Below are positions 26,449 to 35,067 of a stretch of DNA of 64,000 nucleotides, piece by piece. The position numbers and the translations under genes are program-made. This DNA is from CATOSP01 sp965216155 (lineage in GTDB: Bacteria; Chloroflexota; Dehalococcoidia; Lucifugimonadales; UBA3495), in NCBI GenBank assembly GCA_965216155.1, contig CBDCFD010000006.1, positions 1,178,001 through 1,242,000 on the forward strand, given 5' to 3'. The number at the start of each line of letters is the position of its first letter. Within the stretch, counting starts at the first letter, position 1. The notes under the pieces were generated by a model. That model was given only the letters and a program-made list of their open reading frames with translations, made no database searches and had not been told where the DNA came from.

Positions 26449-27640
26449 CTACGCGCCGACTTGGGAATCGCTGGCGTCCGTGATATTGCCACTTTCCGCC
26501 GCGTCTCTACCTTGCTCCGTGATGATGTAGCGGTATCCCTTCCCGTCGCTAACACGGTCAACCAGACCATCCAATACCAACACTCCCAACGCCGCTACAA
26601 GGCTGGTACGCTTGGCCTTTAGCTTGCCGGTGAAGCCGTCATATCCCTTGATTCCTTCCGGTGCATCCACCAAGACCTGACAACGCCTTGACGGTTGTTA
26701 GGTCAGTGGCCTTCTCTCCAGTGGTCTTGCCTACCGCATAGGTGAATACATCGTCCACGTAATCGCCGGTTATGACCGCTACCTTTTCATGTAGGCCAAC
26801 CGGCAATTGCCCCTGCCGGTCCTTCTCTGACGTCAACGTGATTCGACCGCCTACCTTTTGATTCCAAGGCTTGCCACTGACACGCAATCCAACACCGTTC
26901 AGGCTGGAGAATTTGTAGTTGCTCCCGATGGGGCCATCCGCCCGCCCTTCGGAGTTCTTCGGGATATGGTCCAACATCAATACGCCGATGCCCTTTGCCT
27001 TGAATGGTTCAACGAATCGAGCCATCCAAGGCTTTACGTCCGAGCCGTCCACTGGACATCCGGCAGACTCACAGGCGTCTATGATGACCAATCCGGGATA
27101 GTCTCCACGCTCTAGCCACCATATGATTTCCGCCATCGCCTTATCATCGTGAATCAACTCCGGTGCGCTGAACCAGAAGTTATCTCCCTTGGCGTCTGGA
27201 CATCCCAATAGGTCAGCACGACGGCCCAACGTCTCGGCGTTATCTTCCGCGTCAATCCATAGGACATGCGAGCCACGCGCCAACGATTGCTTGGCTACGT
27301 CCAACGCTATAAAAGACTTGCCACAACCTGGACGCCCATAGATGGAGCTAACACGTCCGGCATAGATGATCGTCTCACCGTCCGAGCGCGTGTATGCCGC
27401 TGGTAGGATTTCCATAGCGTTTCCCGCCCCTACCGTCTGCCGATATGCGCTGGCATTCGGCAGTATCACCTTTGGCGTTGGTACTGGCGTTGGCGTCCTT
27501 GCGGCTCTGCGCTTTAGTGTGCCGTCACAGTAGACGCAACAGTCCGGTATTGCTTCCTCGAATGGACTGTCACAGTGTAGACAACATCCGTCAACGCTTG
27601 ATTCTTCCGATGGCAAGGTATAGACTTGTTCTGTAGTCAC
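26449..27640 (-). pseudogene. RepA-like AAA ATPase/helicase with C-terminal winged helix, apparently frameshifted
   Basis: From the ATG at 27640 the protein has two zinc-ribbon half-sites (CCLHC and CCVYC), a Walker A in SSIYGRPGCGKSFIALD, LWIDAEDNAETLGRR, Walker B GLVIIDACESAG and GIGVLMLDHIPKN, matching the RepA/AAA_25 DnaB-like family used for plasmid and satellite replication. At TTVKALSG the frame drifts into a stop at 26639, while LVDAPEGIKGYDG to a winged-helix-like end (VLVLDGLVDRVSDGKGY) continues in the next frame to 26449. A one-base shift near 26690 would rejoin them. It could also be two overlapping genes (second start TTG/GTG at 26673). Confidence 0.7.
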
Positions 27641-27666
27641 TGGTAGAAACCTTCCACGGTTTGATT

Positions 27667-27691
27667 TCGCGCCGGTTGCGTCCCGGCGCGA
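27667..27691. terminator. 9-bp hairpin between alpA-like gene and rep
   Basis: TCGCGCCGG (27667-27675) and CCGGCGCGA (27683-27691) with a 7-base loop, followed on the plus strand by TTTCTATTTCT. In the direction of the leftward operon the flank is AAATCAAACC, so for those genes it may attenuate rather than end transcription. Confidence 0.45.
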
Positions 27692-27700
27692 TTTCTATTT

Positions 27701-27895
27701 CTACAGCCCTTGAACATCCCGAATCCGGCGCGCTTCAAGCCACTCCAGGAATTCGCGTTTGTTCCATCGTTGCGTTCGCGGCCCTATCCATGTTTCCTTT
27801 GGCAACTTGCCGCGCTTCCGCCAGTTATAAATGGACTGCCTGGTCACTCCGATCAGTTCGGCCAAATCCTTCGAGTTCAGGTACTCACACTCCAT
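27701..27895 (-). CDS. AlpA/excisionase-type helix-turn-helix regulator
   Basis: 64 aa from an ATG with AAAGGAG upstream at good distance. The sequence YLNSKDLAELIGVTRQSIYN followed by WRKRGKLPK and the C-terminal WNKREFLEWLEARR is the MerR-like HTH_17 fold used by AlpA and Xis proteins. In phage-inducible islands the AlpA homologue starts the excision/replication programme. It is the first gene of the leftward operon and its promoter (AGTATA complement, TATACT -10 at 27955-27960) overlaps the ATGGAAA repeats, so it or the integrase may control it. Confidence 0.82.
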   Translation of the reverse strand: MECEYLNSKDLAELIGVTRQSIYNWRKRGKLPKETWIGPRTQRWNKREFLEWLEARRIRDVQGL

Positions 27896-27954
27896 AAATC
27901 CATCTCCTTTAGAATCGTTCCAAACAATGATAACGGGTAGGACGCCAGCCGCAT

Positions 27955-27986
27955 AGTATAGACGGATGGAAAACCAGATGGAAATA
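27955..27986 (-). promoter_or_regulatory. Leftward promoter with two ATGGAAA sites
   Basis: On the minus strand, TATACT (27955-27960) lies about 60 bases before the alpA-like start. The two direct repeats GGATGGAAAAC (27964-27974) and AGATGGAAATA (27976-27986) occupy the -35 region. Binding there would be expected to affect transcription as well as recombination. Confidence 0.5.
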
Positions 27987-28024
27987 TACGGCCTTTCGCG
28001 TCTATCCATAGCTGAACGTGAATA

Positions 28025-28037
28025 CCTCCATGGGTAC
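28025..28037 (+). repeat. Candidate right attachment core (attR)
   Basis: CCTCCATGGGTAC, 12/13 identical to the tRNA-Arg 3' end (17367-17379). It lies just outside the last element-like sequence (the ATGGAAA repeats). If this is the junction, the element measures about 10.7 kb. Confidence 0.4.
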
Positions 28038-28140
28038 CATTCACCATTCCGGAGTCCACCGGCCTCGGGGGCAACAATACTTACCCGCGTATCGCCATGC
28101 TGCCTCGATGGGAATATGAGCCCTTGATACGCTATTGTTT

Positions 28141-28305
28141 GTGATCATTAAGTATTGTATTTCACAGGAACAAGCTGCCCGGGCCTTGATAGAGGAGCTG
28201 TCTGCTGACGAGCCAGGCTACATCTGCCGGAAAGTAACGAATCGAGACGGTATGGGTATTGGAACGCCCTTACCAGTTCCCTCGGGGACAAGCGGAGAAT
28301 CTTAA
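28141..28305 (+). CDS. Short unknown reading frame flanking the element
   Basis: GTG-initiated frame of 54 codons, IIKYCISQEQAARALIEELS at the start, ending directly before the CYTH remnant. No family recognised and no clear ribosome site. It may be a remnant of a host gene or chance. Confidence 0.25.
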   Translation: MIIKYCISQEQAARALIEELSADEPGYICRKVTNRDGMGIGTPLPVPSGTSGES

Positions 28306-28311
28306 TTGGAC

Positions 28312-28837
28312 ATGCGACTAACCAGGGAGATCAAGGCATTTTGCCCCGACTTCGCGCCGGTACGCCTTGTCCTCCGGGACCTCGGCGCGCACTTCATCAC
28401 GGTCAAAGAGCAGGTCGACTTCTTTTACCACCTGCCAGGTTCCGGGGATGAGACGGGAACGCGGCGGCTCAAGATACGCGTCGAGCACGGAAACTCGCAG
28501 ATCATCTACTACTATGACCGCCAGGAGAATGGCGCGCGCACCAGCCGGTTCCAACTCTGGGATGTGACAGACGCCAAGGGCAGTTGTCCGTAAGAGCCGC
28601 GAGTTCTGGCACAAGGACAACGTCATCTTCAACTTGGACACAGTCGATCGGGCCGGCCAAATATTTGAGGCCGAGGTACAGTCAAAGGGCGGCCAAGACA
28701 TCGACACCCAGGTGGCGGAATACCGACGCACATTCGAACCCTATTTAGGGCAGATGATCGAAGGCTCCAACGAAGACCTTGCGCCCGGAGACACCCTCGA
28801 ACGATCCCTCGGTGATTGCGGCGAGGGCTCTGATTGA
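28312..28837 (+). pseudogene. CYTH-domain (class IV adenylate cyclase-like) gene, frameshifted
   Basis: The first frame encodes LTREIKAFCPDFAPVRLVL and RRLKIRVEHGNSQIIYYYDR, the EIK/KxR and RxR-type phosphate-binding features of CYTH enzymes. It stops after WDVTDAKG, and the second half, VVRKSREFWHKDNVIFNLDT and then GQIFEAEVQ (the terminal ExE), continues in a second frame to 28837. About 15 residues normally found at the junction also seem to be missing. CYTH proteins hydrolyse or cyclise nucleoside triphosphates. The HAD gene starts at its end. Confidence 0.65.
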
Positions 28838-29569
28838 ATGGATATTGGTAGACCCGAATCTAACTCCAACTCTAAGGCGGTCTTCTTCGACCTTGACGGG
28901 ACTCTTGTCGACCATGACCGAGCTGAGGAACGCGGGGCCCGCGTCTTCTTCGAGATGCATCATCTCATCCTCAAATCCTCGACCTTTAAGGAGTTCTGGA
29001 CGGAGTGGCGGGAGGCGTCCGAACGGCACATGGAGCAATTCCTTCGCGGGGGCATAAGTTTCCCCGAGCAACGGCGGAGACGAATTCGCGAAGTGGCCCT
29101 TCAACCCGTGACTCCTGACGAAGCGGACCGTCTTTTCTCCGATTACGTGGAGGCTTACGAGGCCGAATGGACCATATTCGAGGATGTGCTGGAGGTTCTG
29201 GCGGCGTTGGAAACTCGGGGATTCCGCATGGGTGTGATTTCCAATGGCGATGCGGACCAACAGAGGGCAAAGCTGGCGAGGATGGACCTGGCCCGATTCT
29301 TCGATCATGTCCTGGTCTCAGGAGACACCGGGTTTGGCAAACCCGGCCGGTCAATATTCGAGACTGCCGCCGCCCGCATGGGACGGGCGGTGGAGGACTG
29401 CGTTCATATAGGGGACTCATTCGAAAACGACATAGTTGGTGCGGCGTCGGCGGGGATGAAAGCGGTCTGGATAAATAGGGCGGGGTACGAACCTCGGAAT
29501 CTGGAAGCCGCGACCTTTTGCCCCGTACGCGATCTAAGAGAGATACTGGACTTCGCCTGGTTGACTTAA
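28838..29569 (+). CDS. HAD-superfamily hydrolase
   Basis: 243 aa. Motif I FFDLDGTLVDHD (Asp nucleophile), motif II GVISNGD (Ser), motif III Lys in GFGKPGRSIFETA and motif IV HIGDSFENDIVGAASAG. The helical cap between motif I and II is of the C1 type found in phosphoglycolate phosphatase and nucleotidase subgroups. Starts four bases after the CYTH remnant ends. Substrate not predictable. Confidence 0.88.
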   Translation: MDIGRPESNSNSKAVFFDLDGTLVDHDRAEERGARVFFEMHHLILKSSTFKEFWTEWREASERHMEQFLRGGISFPEQRRRRIREVALQPVTPDEADRLFSDYVEAYEAEWTIFEDVLEVLAALETRGFRMGVISNGDADQQRAKLARMDLARFFDHVLVSGDTGFGKPGRSIFETAAARMGRAVEDCVHIGDSFENDIVGAASAGMKAVWINRAGYEPRNLEAATFCPVRDLREILDFAWLT

Positions 29570-29786
29570 CCTCCCAGCCACCAGCCATGTTCACAGGTAC
29601 ACCCTATTTGAGTCCGGTAAGGCGACCTCTCTGCTAAGATGATGTCCTGTCCTCCGACTCGAGTATCTCCCCATCCGGGAGCATGTCTACAGTGGAATCA
29701 GGGACGTTTAAGGTTAGAGCCATCTGGACCTGGACTTGGTAGAAGCGGGCCCCGGCGGGCGCAACAGCGTATCCTACCTGCGCCGG

Positions 29787-31007
29787 ATGATGGGTCCGTG
29801 GCGGTCTGCCAACTTCCGGTGGTACTGGACTAGCTCCTCCACCCAGGCAGTCTCCCAGGGGATGCAATTCCTCGTCCTTGGGTGGTTGGTGTTGGAGGTG
29901 ACCGGCTCCAACACCCAACTGGGGCTGGTCCTCTTCCTCTACGGAATTCCAAATGTGAGTCTGCTAGTGGTCGGCGGGGTCATCGCCGACCACATCGACC
30001 GGAGGCGGTTGCTGATTACCATCCAGGCGGCGGTCGGTTCGATAATCGGGCTGCTTGCCACACTGACGATCATGGAACTGGTGGCGGTCTGGCATATCTA
30101 TGTTGCCGCAGTGGTGTTGGGGATCTTACAGGCGTTAAACCAACCGGCGCGGGTGGCGATGGTAGCCGATCTGGTTGACGAGCGGACCCTGTTGGACGCG
30201 GTGGCACACTTTAACGCCGCGGTACACATCGGCCGGATCGTCGGGCCGCCATTAGTTGGGGCGGTGATCGATATATGGGGCCTCGGGACCGCTCTATCCC
30301 TCAACGCCTCCTTTTATGTGCTCAGCGTGTTGTGCGTTTGGCGCATTCAGACACAGTCCAAACGCTCTAGACCCGAGCCTCAACCTTTGCTCAAAACCTT
30401 TGCGGATGGGTTCACTCACATCAGGGATGCGCCAGTGTTGCTGACGGTAATCGTCCTAGCATGCTCTTTTGGCGGGTTCGGAATGTCGCATCTGCAGGTG
30501 ATACCGGCGTTCGCCCAGGACCAACTTGGCAGCGGAGCGTCCGAAGCCGGTCTGCTGCTCCTGGCATCGGGAATCGGATCGCTGATCGGCAATCTATGCC
30601 TCACCTTCATCGGCCGTGCCTGGCTATACCGCTGGCTGCTGGTCTGCCTGTTCCTGTTTTGCGCCTGCCTAACCCTATTCGCCTGGTCATACTGGTTCTG
30701 GATGTCATGGGCCCTGTTCCTGGTGTTGGGGGGGTTGAGCCTCGGCACCGTGTGGCCGCTGGCCACAACCATCTTGCAGTTGTCATCCGCGCCGGAGATA
30801 AGGGGCCGGGTGATGGGAGTCTTGCACTTCACTCCAGGGTTCCACTACCTGGGAGCGCTGCCACTGGCCGTCGCGGCAGGGTGGGCCGGCTGGCCTGTGT
30901 CGATCAGCGTCGCGGCCGCGCTATGCCTCTTCGTTACCATTTGGTTCGGCCTCGGCAGAACATCGGGCAGGCGACTCGCCGCCACGCCGTTGGTGTCCGG
31001 TAACTGA
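29787..31007 (+). CDS. MFS transporter (drug/siderophore exporter-like)
   Basis: About 406 aa, twelve hydrophobic segments. The start FRWYWTSSSTQAVSQGMQFL and the loop GVIADHIDRRRLLITIQ (A-motif, between TM2 and TM3) are typical of the MFS_3/EntS-like group. Tandem ATGs at 29787 are the likely start; a TTG at 29736 is possible. The last codons run into a truncated vWA gene on the other strand. Confidence 0.85.
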   Translation: MMGPWRSANFRWYWTSSSTQAVSQGMQFLVLGWLVLEVTGSNTQLGLVLFLYGIPNVSLLVVGGVIADHIDRRRLLITIQAAVGSIIGLLATLTIMELVAVWHIYVAAVVLGILQALNQPARVAMVADLVDERTLLDAVAHFNAAVHIGRIVGPPLVGAVIDIWGLGTALSLNASFYVLSVLCVWRIQTQSKRSRPEPQPLLKTFADGFTHIRDAPVLLTVIVLACSFGGFGMSHLQVIPAFAQDQLGSGASEAGLLLLASGIGSLIGNLCLTFIGRAWLYRWLLVCLFLFCACLTLFAWSYWFWMSWALFLVLGGLSLGTVWPLATTILQLSSAPEIRGRVMGVLHFTPGFHYLGALPLAVAAGWAGWPVSISVAAALCLFVTIWFGLGRTSGRRLAATPLVSGN

Positions 31008-31640
31008 CTCCCACCTTGCCGCCTTCCCGGAGTTGGTCGACCAGAAGCCGGAGCGACCGCTTGACGAGTCCTAGCCGGTTCTCCCGGTTCATGGAGCCAG
31101 ATACGTCAATGGTGAAAATCAGAGTCGCGTCCTTCCGGTCTTCTTCAAAGACCGATTTACCTTGAAGTCCTACCCGCATCAGCCAGTGGTTCGCCCCCGC
31201 CGAAGGGAGACGGAGAACCCTCGACATGAATGGCGAAGGCCTCCTGTTCGGGCCGCGGATAGCCGTGATCGAAGAAGTTTACGAACTCATCCACTCGTAT
31301 CGAGTCCGAATCAGGGAGGTACCCGTCTTGGACAAAGCGCCGCGCCACAGTATAGGACGCTGTATCCACGTCCATCGCGAATGTGGAGAGGCGGTCATCC
31401 TCGGCATCGATGAACGGATTGACTCCGTAATGCTTGAAGAACGTGAGGTCGTATGCTGCGTCGTTGACCGTGGCCGAACCGCCGATGGAGTTGAATCCCT
31501 CAACGCCGGGACCTTGTCCTGGCGGGATCTGGGGCGCTGCGGACATCTCTCTGACGGTGCCCTTTAGCGCAGGCGCCGTACCCCCGGAACTTCCTCTCGC
31601 ACGGTCTGCTCCTGCGACGCCTACAACAGCAGGGGTATCG
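31005..31640 (-). pseudogene. Truncated, frameshifted YfbK-type vWA protein
   Basis: One frame gives TVNDAAYDLTFFKHYGVNPF, LSTFAMDVDTASYTVARRFV and DSIRVDEFVNFFDHGYPRP, the N-terminal domain of YfbK-like von Willebrand factor A proteins. After about 31195 the conserved sequence goes on in another frame: LMRVGLQGKSVFEEDRKDA, TLIFTIDVSGSMNREN (MIDAS DxSxS) and VDQLREGGKVGV. It then stops at the 3' end of the MFS gene, so most of the vWA domain and C-terminus are gone. Clearly a relic. Confidence 0.75.
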
Positions 31641-32280
31641 CCTACTTGGAGCGCGGACGAAATGGCGACGCAGACCTGGCCATCCACGATTTGACCCAAG
31701 CCGTATCTATCAATCCCCGAGATTCTGGCGCTTACGTCAACAGGGCCGTGGCGCACATGGAGAGGAATCGGCCCGCTGACCTCAATATTGCCCGGAATGA
31801 ACTGACCCATGCCATTGAATTGGAACCCGACTCTCCGATAGCTTACTTCAACCGCGGACTGGTGTACTCGGTTTGGAGAACTGGGACCGGTCTACAAATG
31901 ACCTGTTGCGCGCCCATGAACTCCGCCCTGACGATCCGAAGTTCAACGACACCCTCTGCTGGCAGTTGGGCCTGCAACGCCAGCCTGAAAAAGCGTTGCC
32001 CTACTGCAAACTGGCATTGGCAACCGAGCCGGACGGCCCGGCCAGAGACAGCAGAGGGCTGGTCTACGCCGTCATGGGCCGGTACCAAGAGGCCATCGAG
32101 GACTTCACGGTGTTCCTCGCGTGGGTGGACCGTTCGGCCAAGGAGACTTGCCGGGGCTCTTACCGTCCCACCCGCTTGGCCTGGCTCAACGACTTGGAGG
32201 CTGGGAGAGACCCCTTCGACACCGAAACCCTTCGACAACTTCGGGTCAGACCAATCGCTTCTACAGATGACCCCTGCTGA
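31590..32280 (+). pseudogene. Tetratricopeptide-repeat gene remnant, frameshifted
   Basis: Plus-strand TPR units read AYNSRGIAYLERGRN, then DLAIHDLTQAVSINPRDSGAYV, then ELTHAIELEPDSPIAYFNRG; near 31875 the repeats shift frame (DLLRAHELRPDDPKFNDT, ALPYCKLALATEPDGPARDS, EAIEDFTVFLAWVDR). No start codon or full-length protein can be built. It partly abuts the vWA relic on the other strand, so the whole 31.0-32.3 kb stretch is decayed. Confidence 0.65.
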
Positions 32281-32376
32281 GACTGTTGCAATCCTTTTCA
32301 AAGCTCTGCGATTGGACTAGAATATTGGGGGCAACGTATACTCGTAATGTGTTAATACGTTAGCTTCACGCAACGC

Positions 32377-32454
32377 AGGAGCGTAGCTCAGTCTGGCCAG
32401 AGCGCTGGTCTCCAAAACCAGTGGTCGCGGGTTCGAATCCTGCCGCTCCTGCCA
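32377..32454 (+). tRNA. tRNA-Trp (CCA)
   Basis: Acceptor AGGAGCG/CGCTCCT, D arm GCTC..GAGC, anticodon stem CTGGT/ACCAG with loop CTCCAAA (anticodon CCA), T arm GCGGG-TTCGAAT-CCTGC, discriminator G, encoded CCA. All arms pair. Confidence 0.95.
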
Positions 32455-32578
32455 ACCTTCTCCTACCGAGCCTCTCAGGCCGGTATAATCATGCACTAAC
32501 TTCCATTGGCCGCAATCCGTGGCCTCGCCCACTGGACCATTATGCCCGGCAAGCAGTCAGAATCCAAGGAGGACTCCC

Positions 32579-33304
32579 ATGCCAGGAATAGGCACACTCA
32601 AGCAGCGCATCAGGGCGGGTGAAATCGTCATCGGCGTTTCCGTGCCCTTGGACTCAACCAGGGCCCAGTTGGATGAAATCCTGAGCAAGGATGCTTACGA
32701 TTTCCTGACCGTCGACAGCCAGCACAGCCCCTACAACGAAGAGAAGCTGGCCGCACTTTGTATACTGGCGGAAGACCTTGAGATGCCCGTCCAGTTCCGC
32801 ATCAAGAACACGCGCCACACCTACCTGATCGGCAACATCCTGGACCTGGGGCCCGCGGCGATAGAGGTCCCCTTGGTGGAACACGAATCAGTGGTCGACG
32901 AGGCCCTGGCTTCGTTTTATTACCCTCAGCAGGGGAAGAGGAGCTGGGGAGGGGCGGCCCGCCATGGAGTGCGGGGCCGCGATGATCGGCTGGAATACGC
33001 GGAATGGTGGAACAACAACGGCGTGCTTTGCATGCAGATGGAGACCGTGACCGGGGTTATTAATGCCGAAAAACTTGCCAAGGCAGGCGTAGACTGCCTG
33101 ACCTGGGGCCCAGCCGATCTTAGCTTCGACCTGGAGGCGCATCCTGAGTTCCCCTACCGGACCACTGACGATTGCGTGCGTCACGTGCTCAAGCAACTGG
33201 AAGGCACGGGTGTTAGGATCAGCTTCCGCAACGGTGGCCCCGATCAACGGGACCACTACCGGGAGATGGGTGTAACTGTGTTTATGGAGCGGCCCATCAA
33301 CTAG
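32579..33304 (+). CDS. HpcH/HpaI-family aldolase
   Basis: 241 aa TIM-barrel class II aldolase of the hydroxy-2-oxo-heptanedioate/citrate-lyase-like family. ATG at 32579 has AAGGAGG seven to eight bases before it. Motifs: YDFLTVDSQHSPYNEE (family usually FDFVxxDxEHxPxD), AAIEVPLVEH, MQMETVTGVINAE (metal-ligand Glu) and DCLTWGPADLSFDLE (metal-ligand Asp). The insert around 130-150 carries RHGVRG. Substrate unknown; likely cleaves a 2-oxo acid to pyruvate and an aldehyde. Confidence 0.82.
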   Translation: MPGIGTLKQRIRAGEIVIGVSVPLDSTRAQLDEILSKDAYDFLTVDSQHSPYNEEKLAALCILAEDLEMPVQFRIKNTRHTYLIGNILDLGPAAIEVPLVEHESVVDEALASFYYPQQGKRSWGGAARHGVRGRDDRLEYAEWWNNNGVLCMQMETVTGVINAEKLAKAGVDCLTWGPADLSFDLEAHPEFPYRTTDDCVRHVLKQLEGTGVRISFRNGGPDQRDHYREMGVTVFMERPIN

Positions 33305-33392
33305 ACGGCCGCGCCGTCACCCCCAACGGACCACCCGTATGGGCTATTGCCGGTACGAGACTCGGGCGGGGGAGGCCAGTCCTCCGCCCATA

Positions 33393-33674
33393 TCAGAAAT
33401 GCCGCGCAACCTCGCGCTTGTACACGTCTGAATTGACCAAACGCTCCAGAGCGTCGATTTCCTCTAGGCAGTCGTCCAACGAGGACGCGGTACTCAGGAA
33501 TGAAGCCACCGCATCGCCCACGATGAACACACTGTAACCATATTGGTTGAAATATACCTCGACCTTTACGTCGTCCAGAGTCCGCGAGTAGACCGGTGTG
33601 CCGGCCTTAAGATCCAGCGCCATTCCCACAACTCCCCTCCGTGATGCTGCATTGGACCCGGAGTGCCCGTCCAA
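33393..33674 (-). CDS. Hypothetical small protein
   Basis: 93 aa (shorter, 76 aa, if the internal MALDLKAG is the start). VKVEVYFNQYGYSVFIVGDAV reads as an alpha/beta segment and the C-terminus SSLDDCLEEIDALERLVNS as an amphipathic helix. No family recognised. Isolated between the aldolase and a GTPase. Confidence 0.4.
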   Translation of the reverse strand: MDGHSGSNAASRRGVVGMALDLKAGTPVYSRTLDDVKVEVYFNQYGYSVFIVGDAVASFLSTASSLDDCLEEIDALERLVNSDVYKREVARHF

Positions 33675-33923
33675 GAGTACAACTGTTGGAAACTACTCTA
33701 GCAGCGGTGTACTCCTTTGTAACTGGGCAACTGTCAGTAGCCGGGAACCTAAAGCCACCCATTTCGCCTCTTTATGTAAAGCAAATTGCATAGATGATAC
33801 CTAATACGTCAAACGGAATGGGGTTGGACTCATGGTGAGGGTTGGCGAACGGACAAGCGGGTGCGCGGGAGAACGGGCGGAAAATCTTCCGGCGAGGGAA
33901 AGGCAGATTCCGCGTTGTTCCCG

Positions 33924-34910
33924 CTACCCGTGGAGTTCGATTATGTCGCCATCGGACAGGACGTAGTCTCGGCCAACGCGCTGACCTCCAAACTTTCCGG
34001 AGCCCCATAGAGAAGCATATTTGAAGCGGCGAAGCCAGTCCTTGTGCACCAGAACGGCGGCGTCCTCCACCATGCTGCCTCGGGCAAGTACGAGGGGGTC
34101 TTTCATGTCGGGTTCCGACCCCTTGGCCTTCAGATAGACGCGCACCCGGCCCAGAGTTCCAAAGATGGCCCGGGCCAGTTCTTCGAGCCGGGTCTCTTCC
34201 AATGCGGACACCGCAAGCATCGGGAAGCGTGTGCTGTATAGCTCCTGCAAGAGCTCGAAGGCCACTTCGGCGTCCGGCTCGTCAGCCTTGGTACCTACAA
34301 TCAACGCCGGTTTCTGGATCAACGGGTCCTCTGGGTCAAGAATATCATCGCATCCCAAAAGACGATAACTAAAACGGTCAAGCTCGGAAAACACCTCGTC
34401 GGCCTCGGTCAATGGGTCGCCGGAAAGGTCTAGCACCACAAGCAAAAGGTCGGTGTTCCGCAGGAGGCTGAAAAGCTGGCCTTGAATGTCGCGATCGTTG
34501 ATGGCGGGGGTGTCCACTAGCTGAATCTTCACGTTCTCGTGGCGCAACATTCCAGGCAGGGGAATCCGAGTGGTGTAGGGATAGACGGCGACTTTGGCGG
34601 ACGCGCCCGTCAGTGTGGCGAGAAGTTGTGACTTACCGGAGTTGGGCAGCCCGATCAGGGCCACCTGGCCCGTTCCTTCCTTGCGGACCACGAAGGGTTG
34701 CGGTTGGCCGGAGCCGCGCCGGGGGTTTTCCAGTTCCTCCAGGCCCTTGGCCACCTTCGCCCTCAGGTCGGCGCGCAGGTGGTCGGTCCCTTTGTGCTTC
34801 GGCGTGGCGGCCAACATCTGTTGCAGCGCGGCCACCTTTTCGGCTGTGCCCCGGGCGGCGCGGTACTGTTGCTCTGCGACGTAATATTGGGGAGGCAGGT
34901 TGGCCGGCAT
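33924..34910 (-). CDS. DRG/Obg-type GTPase with TGS domain
   Basis: 328 aa. A helical N-terminal part with KHKGTDHLRADLRAKVAKG, typical of DRG proteins, precedes the G domain: G1 GLPNSGKSQLL, G2 region YPYTTRIPLPG, G3 LVDTPAINDRD, G4 GTKADEP (NKxD variant), G5 SAL. The C-terminus RVYLKAKGSEPDMKDPLVL, then DGDIIELHG, is a TGS domain. Such GTPases act on ribosomes or RNA. Divergent from the Ldh_2 gene. Confidence 0.88.
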   Translation of the reverse strand: MPANLPPQYYVAEQQYRAARGTAEKVAALQQMLAATPKHKGTDHLRADLRAKVAKGLEELENPRRGSGQPQPFVVRKEGTGQVALIGLPNSGKSQLLATLTGASAKVAVYPYTTRIPLPGMLRHENVKIQLVDTPAINDRDIQGQLFSLLRNTDLLLVVLDLSGDPLTEADEVFSELDRFSYRLLGCDDILDPEDPLIQKPALIVGTKADEPDAEVAFELLQELYSTRFPMLAVSALEETRLEELARAIFGTLGRVRVYLKAKGSEPDMKDPLVLARGSMVEDAAVLVHKDWLRRFKYASLWGSGKFGGQRVGRDYVLSDGDIIELHG

Positions 34911-35067
34911 CCTATCCTCTCCTGACCATCCAGGGACGCGGTCAAAGCGTTTCCGGGGAATTTACGGGACTATAGCAACCGTCGGCTGGCGAGTCAAACG
35001 CGCCTTGCGTGGACAACCTGTGGAACCGGCAGTAGACTACTGGCCAGCGGACTAGGAGGTGAGGGCC

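Larger units (their letters stand above)
17367..28037. mobile_element. Integrated phage satellite-like element: capsid and packaging genes, no tail genes
   Basis: About 10.7 kb inserted at the 3' end of tRNA-Arg. On the plus strand it has one gene, a P4-type integrase. All others read leftward: AlpA-like regulator, RepA-like ATPase plus winged helix, a small unknown, TerL, HNH nuclease, major capsid, P-loop protein, prohead protease, connector-fibre fusion, head closure, HK97-gp10-like, portal. No major tail protein, tape measure, baseplate, holin or endolysin is seen. This content is that of capsid-forming phage-inducible chromosomal islands, known mainly from Proteobacteria and Firmicutes as far as I recall. 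A deleted prophage is the main alternative. Right boundary tentative. Confidence 0.75.

Noticed and set aside
17367..28037. Complete prophage
   Set aside because: Too short and no tail, lysis or lysogeny-repressor genes can be found.
31600..31810. N-terminal extension of the vWA relic
   Set aside because: It is antisense to TPR sequence on the plus strand and has no vWA-type conservation.
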